The notes beneath the pieces are model-generated. The model worked only from the letters and a program-made list of their open reading frames with translations. It had not been told where the DNA came from and did no database searches. A stretch of 29,071 bases of DNA from CAZDSS01 sp964508185 (lineage in GTDB: Bacteria > Pseudomonadota > Alphaproteobacteria > Sphingomonadales > Govanellaceae). This document shows positions 24,019 through 29,071 of the stretch, piece after piece; the first letter of the stretch is position 1, and each line of letters starts with the position of its first letter. Both the position numbers and the translations under genes were made by a program. The stretch is from contig CAZDSS010000026.1 of NCBI GenBank assembly GCA_964508185.1, positions 1 through 29,071 of the forward strand, read 5' to 3'.

Positions 24019-25596
24019 TCAGGCCGTGGGCAGACTCAGGATGACGGCCGAATCCGTGCGGCGGACGACGCCGCCGATTCGCCGCGCCATGCGGCCGGCT
24101 TCGTCGATTCGGTGATTCTGGATCATCTCCCGCGCGGCCACCGCCGGACGGGCGCCGGAGAGGGGGGCGCAGGGCACGTGGATGTCGAGGCCGCCGTCGG
24201 CGCAGGCGGCAAGGCGCAGGGTGATTCGCTCTCCCCCCGGCTCTGCCGCGATGGCGCAGCGCAAGAGGCGAGCGAGGCAATATTCCGCGATCTCGGGATC
24301 CGTATGCAAGGTGATGCCGATGGGAAGCGGTATGGCCGCGATGGTCAGCCGGTGCCGCTCGGCGGTGGCGGCGACGCGGCGGATTGCCCGCTCCACGAGC
24401 TCGTCGGCGGCGATCTCCGCGCGGACGGGCGCCGCGTCGGCGGGGCGGCTCCGCGCGTTCTCCAGGATATCGGACACGAGGTCGTCCACCTGCTGCCCCG
24501 CCTTCCGCATCTGCTCGATCATCCGGGCATATTCCGGCCCCACCGGCCCGAAGGTGCCGAGCTCCATGATCTCGGAAAATCCGAGAATGGCGTTCAGGGG
24601 CGTCTTCAGCTCATGACCCAGCTCGCCGAGAAGGTCGCTGACCGCCTCTGCGGGCGGCGGCGTTTCCACCGCCGCGGCAGGAGTCGGGTTCACGGCGGGC
24701 TTGAGCTCCGCCGCGCCGCGGAACCCCTGAAAGCGGCCGCTCGCGAAATCGAAGACGGGAACCGCCCGGAGCAGCCATTCTCGGGGCCCGTCGCCTGCGG
24801 CTTCGATGGTGACGGCGAGATCGTCGAAAGCGCGCCAGCCGTGAAGGCGCTGCCTGAGCAGCGTCCGGCTTTCGCCCTCCACGCAAAGGTCGTCGAGATG
24901 GAGGCCGAGGAGGACGGAGGCCGGGCGGCCGAAGGCCGTGATCGCCCCGTCGGAGAGGAAGGTGAGGCGGCCCTTGCGGTCGCATTCGAAGGTCCAGTCG
25001 CAGGCGCTGCGGCTGTAGTCCTGCAGCCTGCGGCTGTCCGCGGCCGCGGCGCGAAGCGCCGTCTCCACTTCGCCCCGAAGGTCGATGTCGGGGGCGTCGG
25101 CCTGCGCCTCCGCCGGCTCAAGGCTCTGGTCAAGGGCGTCCCGCGCCCGCGGGCTCAGATCCCGCCGCCGGGCGAGACGCCTGCGGAGGGCGCCGGGCGC
25201 GCTTTGCGCCAGTTCCAGAATGAGGCTTTCGGGCAGGGCCGCATAATCGATCACCGGCCCCGCCACCTCGTCGATGTCGCCGAGCGCGAGCCGCAGCAGC
25301 GCTTCCGGCGGCTGCTCCATGGAATAGAGCCGCCCCGCAAGCTCGCGGCGGAGCGAAATGGCCACCTGCGGCCGGAGGATTTCGAGGATCTCGACCAGAT
25401 TGCGGCGGTCGGTGTCGGATTTCGGCAGCGGCCCGTTGAAGAACAGGTCGCAGACATGGCGGAACAGCAGGTCGCGGCCTTCCCGCGGCCGGTCCTGCAC
25501 CAGCTCAAGAATGCGATTCAGACTGGCCGCCAAAGCCTCTGATCCCCCAATCACCCACCCGGCGCCCAAAATATCCATTGCCGCCGGGAAATGCAC
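24019..25596 (-). CDS. DUF2336-like/PAS histidine kinase homologue with degenerate ATPase domain
   Basis: Up to 525 aa; the start is uncertain because no candidate has a clear ribosome site (ATGs at 25596 and 25578). Residues about 40-135 resemble DUF2336, an alphaproteobacterial helical domain (LLFRHVCDLFF, ALGDIDEVAGPVIDYAALPE). A PAS-like domain (about 190-295) and a HisKA domain with H328 in LGHELKTPLNAILGFSEIM follow. The C-terminal ATPase region lacks the N-box Asn (R446 in LARLLRCA), DxGxG and GxGxxG. It may accept or relay phosphate, or act by dimerising, rather than autophosphorylate. It lies 238 nt upstream of flp on the same strand and is divergent from the Lrp gene. Confidence 0.85.
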   Translation of the reverse strand: MHFPAAMDILGAGWVIGGSEALAASLNRILELVQDRPREGRDLLFRHVCDLFFNGPLPKSDTDRRNLVEILEILRPQVAISLRRELAGRLYSMEQPPEALLRLALGDIDEVAGPVIDYAALPESLILELAQSAPGALRRRLARRRDLSPRARDALDQSLEPAEAQADAPDIDLRGEVETALRAAAADSRRLQDYSRSACDWTFECDRKGRLTFLSDGAITAFGRPASVLLGLHLDDLCVEGESRTLLRQRLHGWRAFDDLAVTIEAAGDGPREWLLRAVPVFDFASGRFQGFRGAAELKPAVNPTPAAAVETPPPAEAVSDLLGELGHELKTPLNAILGFSEIMELGTFGPVGPEYARMIEQMRKAGQQVDDLVSDILENARSRPADAAPVRAEIAADELVERAIRRVAATAERHRLTIAAIPLPIGITLHTDPEIAEYCLARLLRCAIAAEPGGERITLRLAACADGGLDIHVPCAPLSGARPAVAAREMIQNHRIDEAGRMARRIGGVVRRTDSAVILSLPTA

Positions 25597-25605
25597 GAAA
25601 TTTTA

Positions 25606-25633
25606 TTGCCCGGATGACGCCGAACGCTATTCT
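25606..25633 (+). promoter_or_regulatory. Candidate promoter of the Lrp-family gene
   Basis: TTGCCC (25606-25611), 16-nt spacer, TATTCT (25628-25633), about 24 bp before the ATG at 25658, in the 61-bp gap to the divergent kinase. The match is fair. Lrp-family genes often repress themselves at such sites. Confidence 0.4.
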
Positions 25634-25657
25634 GATACTGCGCATGGGAAGAGGGAA

Positions 25658-26149
25658 ATGAAGCAACTGCCGGGCATGAGCCGTATCCGACTGGACGAGA
25701 TCGACCTCCGCATCCTCAAGACGCTGCAGGAGGACGGTCGGATCACCAATGTGGAGCTTGCGGAACGGGTGGGCATCACCGCGCCGCCCTGCCTGCGCCG
25801 GGTGCGGGCGCTGGAGGAAGCGGGCTTCATCAAGGGCTATCATGCGGAACTCAATGCCGAGCTGATCGGCTACGACCTCACCGTCTTCGCCATGGTGGGC
25901 CTGCATAGCCAGGCGGAGGCGGATCTTCGCGCCTTCGAGGCCCTGGTCGCGTCCTGGCCCCTCGTGCGGGAATGCCACATGCTGAATGGCGAGATCGATT
26001 TCATGCTCAAGATCGTCGCCCGCGACCTCCATGAATTCCAGACGTTCCTCACGACCCATCTGACGCCCGCGCCCAATGTGGCGAGCGTCAAGACCTCCCT
26101 CACCATCCGCTGCTCCAAGAAGCTGCCGAGCGTGCCCCTCGAGGCATGA
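25658..26149 (+). CDS. Lrp/AsnC-family transcriptional regulator
   Basis: 163 aa, the usual length. An N-terminal winged HTH (about 10-65) begins RLDEIDLRILKTLQEDGR and continues with NVELAERVGITAPPCLRRV, the recognition helix region. A RAM effector-binding domain follows (about 75-150: VFAMVGLHSQAEADLRAFE, MLNGEIDFMLKIVARD). These regulators respond to amino acids. I chose the ATG at 25658 (GAGGG 3-4 nt upstream); 25676 is an alternative. Directly downstream, 74 nt away on the same strand, is an M1-peptidase homologue that may be its target, which is only inference. The effector cannot be read from the sequence. Confidence 0.93.
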   Translation: MKQLPGMSRIRLDEIDLRILKTLQEDGRITNVELAERVGITAPPCLRRVRALEEAGFIKGYHAELNAELIGYDLTVFAMVGLHSQAEADLRAFEALVASWPLVRECHMLNGEIDFMLKIVARDLHEFQTFLTTHLTPAPNVASVKTSLTIRCSKKLPSVPLEA

Positions 26150-26223
26150 GGGGGCCCCTTGACGCTTGAGGGCAAAGGGCGGGTCGGGCCGCCCGCATGG
26201 GGGGCGGAAGCGGAAGCCGAGCC

Positions 26224-29019
26224 ATGACGCGGAAGTTCCTCTGGTCCATTGCGGCGATCCTGCTCGCGGGATTCGCGCTCTACGAGCTGCAGCGCCCCAT
26301 GGTGCGGCCCCCGGATGCGGGGCAGGGCGCGGCGCTTCCCGCCCTCGCCCCGGGCGTCATGCCCGAGGAGCGTCTCGGCGACGCCGTGCGTCCGCGGGCC
26401 TATCGCCTGCATCTCCGCATCGATCCGCGCCTTGCCGATTTCACCGGCCGGGTGGAGATCGATGTGGCGGCGGATGCGGCCGTGGAGGAGATCTGGCTTC
26501 ATGGCGAGGACCTCGAGGTGGACCGCGCCGTTCTCCTCACCTCGGGGGGCGAGACCATCCGGGCGGCGGTGCAGACGGTGCCGGAGCGCGGCCTCATGCT
26601 CCTTGCCCTCGAACGGCCGCTCGATACCAGCCAGGCGACGATCCAGATCGACTATCGCGGGCGCTTCAACGACGCCCTTGAGGGCCTCTATCGCGTGCGC
26701 GCGGGCGACGACTGGTATGTGCTCTCGGGCTTCGAGCCCACGGCCGCCCGCCGCGCCTTCCCCGCCTTCGACGATCCGGCGCTGCAGGCGCCGTTCCGCC
26801 TTTCGGTGCGGCTGCCGCGGGATCTCGTCGCCGTCTCCAACATGCCGCAGATGGCCCATCGCGAGCTTTCCGGCGGCGACCGGCTGGTGATCTTCGCGCC
26901 GACGCCGCCCCTGCCCACCTATCTCGTGACCCTCGCCGTCGGTCCCTTCGACGAGGTGCGGGCGGCGGACATTCCGCCCAACGACGTGCGCAACCAGACC
27001 GTGCCCCTTCGCGGCTTCGCGCCGCGGGGGCAGGGGGCGGGCCTCGCCCGCGCCCTTGAGGGCACCGCCCAGTTCGTCGCCGCGCTCGAACACTACACCC
27101 TGCAGCCCTATCCCTACGCCAAGCTTGATCTCGTGGCGGCGCCGGGGCTTGCGGGCCGCGGCATCGGCAATCCGGGGGCGATCTTCCATGACGCGGGCGT
27201 GATCCTCCTCGGCGACGATCCGTCCATCGATCGGCTGCGTCGCTTCCAGGCGACCCATGTGGACGATCTCGCCCATCAATGGTTCGGCGGGCTCGTCACC
27301 CCGCGCTGGTGGAACGACAACTGGCTGAGCGAATCCTTCGCCGCCTGGATGAGCGTGGGGCTTCTTGCCGAGCTCCGGCCGGAGCTGCGCTTCGACCGGG
27401 AAATCCAGCGCGGCGCCGCCCGGGCGATCGCCGCCGACAGCCTGGCGACGGCATTGCCCCTTCGCCAGCCGGTGCGCAGCGAGGCGGAGATCGCGGGCGT
27501 CTTCAGGCCGGCGGTGGTGGACAAGGGCGCGGCCGTCCTTTCCATGTTCGAGCAGTATCTCGGCCCCGCGCGCTTCCGTTCCGCGATCCGCCGCTATCTC
27601 GCCGCACACCGCCACGGCAGCGCCACCACCGCCGATTTCGTGCAGGCGGTGAACGAGGTCCACAAGGACGAGACATTGAGCGCGGCCTTCCGCTCCTTCC
27701 TCGATCAGGAAGGGGTGCCGGACGTGACCCTCGACTGGTCCTGCGAGGGCGACGGCGTCGCGGTGGAAGCGCTCTACCGCCGCTACCTGCCGCTGGGCGT
27801 CGCAGCGGGGGACGGGCAGGCGGGATGGCAGATCCCCGTCTGCCTCCGCCTCCTGGGGCGGGGCGCGCCGGATTCCGTCGCCTGCATGCTCCTGAGCCGC
27901 CCGCGCCAGACCTTCTATCTCCGCGAGCGCGGCTGTCCCGCCGCGATCGTGCCCAATGCGGGCGGGCGCGGCTATTATCTGTGGTCCATGCCGCTCGACA
28001 AGCTCGAGGATCTCGGCCGCCGCCTCAATCGCATGGCGCCCGGGGAGGCGCTGTCCTTCGCCCAGAGCCTCAGCACCGATTTCCGGAAAGGGCTGCTGGC
28101 GCCCGCCGATTACCTGCGGCTCCTGCGCCCGCTGACCGAACGGGCGCCGTGGGATGCCGCAACCCTTCCCATGGACGACATGCGCTTCCTGCTCCGCCAC
28201 GGCCTGCCTGCCGACGCGTCTTCCTCCCGGCGGGAGGCGGCGCGGAACGCCGTCGCCGATCTCTACCGCGCGCGCCTCGAGCTCGGGTTCGAAGGCATGG
28301 GAGGCGCGGACGATCTGCTTTCCACGGAGGAGCGCCAGCTGCGCCTGAGGCTTCTGGAATTCTTCGTGATCGACCTTGGTGACCCCTTCTTCCGCGAGCG
28401 GCTGGCGGCGGACGGCCGCAGGCATGCGGCGGATCCCGCCAGCGCGCCGGGCAATCCCGATCTCCGCCGGGTGGCCCTTGCTGCGGCGGTGCTCGAGGAC
28501 GGGGAGCCGCTCGCCAGGGATCTCGCGGCGCGGCTCGACCGCATGCAGGATGCGGCCTTGCGGCTCGACATCCTCAACGCCCTCGCCCAAAGCCCGGTGG
28601 ACGCGGTCATCGCGCGGCTCCTCGGCCTTCTTTCAGGCGACACACTGTCGGCGGCGGAGCGGGCGGAGCTCATCGCGGCGCTCGGCGACAATCCCGCCGC
28701 CGCGCCCGCCCTCTGGTCGTGGCTCCGGGACAATGCGGATTCCCTTGCGGCGCGCCTGCCGCAGCGCCTCCAGGGCGAGGTGATGAAGGCCGCCGCGAGC
28801 TTCTGCAGCCCGGAACGGCGGGCGGACGTGGACGGGTTCTTCAGCCCGAGGGTATCGGATGCGGAGGACCGTCGGCCCCTCGACGAGCTGCTCGGCCGGA
28901 TCGACCATTGCATCAGCCTGAGCGAATGGGCGCAGGCGACCGCCTGGCTGGCAGAGGATCCTGACGCCCCCGCACAAGACGACGGGAGCGAAGCCGAAGG
29001 CCCCGCTCCCGTTCAATAG
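26224..29019 (+). CDS. Membrane-anchored M1 aminopeptidase homologue, predicted inactive
   Basis: 931 aa. One N-terminal membrane anchor (about 5-20, FLWSIAAILLAGFALY) precedes the M1 domain, so the body is periplasmic. The N-terminal beta domain (about 50-240) and the peptidase fold (about 260-500) are clear. The zinc motif region reads HVDDLAHQWFGGLVTPRWW: D347-D-L-A-H351, 18 residues, E370, where M1 enzymes have HELAH-x18-E. The YxKG Tyr is Val432, and GxMEN is GIGNPG (313-318). The first zinc ligand, catalytic Glu, catalytic Tyr and substrate-binding Glu are therefore lost. The frame is intact, so it is maintained, not decayed. I chose 26224 because GGAAG sits upstream. Confidence 0.88.
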   Translation: MTRKFLWSIAAILLAGFALYELQRPMVRPPDAGQGAALPALAPGVMPEERLGDAVRPRAYRLHLRIDPRLADFTGRVEIDVAADAAVEEIWLHGEDLEVDRAVLLTSGGETIRAAVQTVPERGLMLLALERPLDTSQATIQIDYRGRFNDALEGLYRVRAGDDWYVLSGFEPTAARRAFPAFDDPALQAPFRLSVRLPRDLVAVSNMPQMAHRELSGGDRLVIFAPTPPLPTYLVTLAVGPFDEVRAADIPPNDVRNQTVPLRGFAPRGQGAGLARALEGTAQFVAALEHYTLQPYPYAKLDLVAAPGLAGRGIGNPGAIFHDAGVILLGDDPSIDRLRRFQATHVDDLAHQWFGGLVTPRWWNDNWLSESFAAWMSVGLLAELRPELRFDREIQRGAARAIAADSLATALPLRQPVRSEAEIAGVFRPAVVDKGAAVLSMFEQYLGPARFRSAIRRYLAAHRHGSATTADFVQAVNEVHKDETLSAAFRSFLDQEGVPDVTLDWSCEGDGVAVEALYRRYLPLGVAAGDGQAGWQIPVCLRLLGRGAPDSVACMLLSRPRQTFYLRERGCPAAIVPNAGGRGYYLWSMPLDKLEDLGRRLNRMAPGEALSFAQSLSTDFRKGLLAPADYLRLLRPLTERAPWDAATLPMDDMRFLLRHGLPADASSSRREAARNAVADLYRARLELGFEGMGGADDLLSTEERQLRLRLLEFFVIDLGDPFFRERLAADGRRHAADPASAPGNPDLRRVALAAAVLEDGEPLARDLAARLDRMQDAALRLDILNALAQSPVDAVIARLLGLLSGDTLSAAERAELIAALGDNPAAAPALWSWLRDNADSLAARLPQRLQGEVMKAAASFCSPERRADVDGFFSPRVSDAEDRRPLDELLGRIDHCISLSEWAQATAWLAEDPDAPAQDDGSEAEGPAPVQ
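28982..29012 (-). terminator. Hairpin at the end of the rpoD-side transcript
   Basis: ACGGGAGCG (28982-28990) pairs with CGCTCCCGT (29004-29012). On the minus strand the loop GGGCCTTCGGCTT closes further through GCC/GGC and two G-U pairs. It lies 26 nt after the rpoD stop, inside the 3' end of the convergent peptidase gene. The U run after it is weak, so termination may be partial. Confidence 0.45.
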
Positions 29020-29037
29020 CGCCGGACAATCCTTGTC

Positions 29038-29071
29038 TCAGGTGTCGAGGAAGCTTCTGAGCTTGCGGCTG
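29038..29071 (-). CDS. rpoD: C-terminal end of RNA polymerase sigma factor RpoD (partial)
   Basis: The minus strand gives SRKLRSFLDT and then TGA (29038-29040). The ending SRKLRSFLD is the characteristic end of region 4.2 of the primary sigma factor (E. coli ends with a similar LRSFLDD). Only ten codons are visible; the rest lies beyond the window. The gene is convergent with the M1 homologue and ends 18 nt after its stop. It could be another sigma-70 group member with the same ending. Confidence 0.7.
   Translation of the reverse strand, partial: SRKLRSFLDT

Noticed and set aside
26177..26194. GGGCGG / CCGCCC hairpin between the Lrp gene and the M1 homologue
   Set aside because: 6 bp in very GC-rich DNA with no T run; expected by chance. 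It was not counted as a terminator.
25870..28590. Long minus-strand open frame (about 900 codons) opposite the M1 homologue
   Set aside because: The plus strand has recognisable M1 fold motifs; the minus translation is low-complexity Arg/Gly/His/Glu with no motif.

Overview
The window is GC-rich, densely coded chromosomal DNA from an alphaproteobacterium. Four things point there: an F0 ATP synthase cluster (I-a-c-b'-b) with a diverged b' subunit and no F1 genes beside it; a Caulobacter-type flp-cpaABCDEF-tadBC pilus locus with CpaD; the alphaproteobacterial families DUF2849 and (probably) DUF2336; and a mutY/dciA/thioredoxin-fold/smc neighbourhood. Genus cannot be read from the sequence. I see no phage, insertion sequence, CRISPR array, tRNA or rRNA.

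Layout. 1-41: tail of an unidentified plus-strand gene, facing the ATP synthase operon across a shared bidirectional terminator (82-117). 140-2734 (minus): atpI-atpB-atpE-atpF'-atpF, behind a good sigma-70-type promoter (2814-2842) whose predicted transcript begins in a 9-bp inverted repeat; hairpins lie between atpE and atpF'. 2915-7806 (minus): smc (TTG start with a strong Shine-Dalgarno), a DsbA-like periplasmic thiol protein and a DUF721/DciA-like protein. mutY (7886-8974) is divergent from dciA. 9099-10667 (plus): a small conserved-looking ORF and an OmpA-family porin, closed by a strong terminator. 10763-12692 (minus): an SCP2-like protein, a DUF2849 protein and a PAS histidine kinase. 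12923-14923 (plus): a 7TMR-DISM membrane histidine kinase whose 3' end overlaps tadC by 11 bp. 14913-23780 (minus): the Tad/Flp pilus operon. 24019-25596 (minus): a third, degenerate histidine kinase upstream of the pilin gene. 25658-29019 (plus): an Lrp/AsnC regulator and a membrane-anchored M1-aminopeptidase homologue. 29038-29071 (minus): the last codons of what looks like rpoD.

How the genes work together. The Tad locus encodes pilin, prepilin peptidase, secretin with its lipoprotein and CpaB partner, the TadZ localisation ATPase, the TadA motor and both inner-membrane platform proteins. Minor pilins (TadE/F/G) and TadD are absent here. Three sensor kinases with DivJ/PleC-like phosphoacceptor motifs sit around it, and the pilin upstream region holds a 24-bp dyad with TTAA ends plus a cluster of GCGGAA hexamers. 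In Caulobacter, PleC/DivJ/CtrA signalling controls pili, so a similar link here is reasonable but unproven.

Most notable observations: (i) the M1 peptidase homologue has lost the first zinc ligand, the catalytic Glu, the catalytic Tyr and the Glu of the GxMEN motif, so it is a predicted pseudo-peptidase; (ii) TadA carries an ungapped internal duplication of its N-terminal helical module; (iii) the kinase upstream of flp has kept its phosphoacceptor His but lost its ATP-binding motifs.
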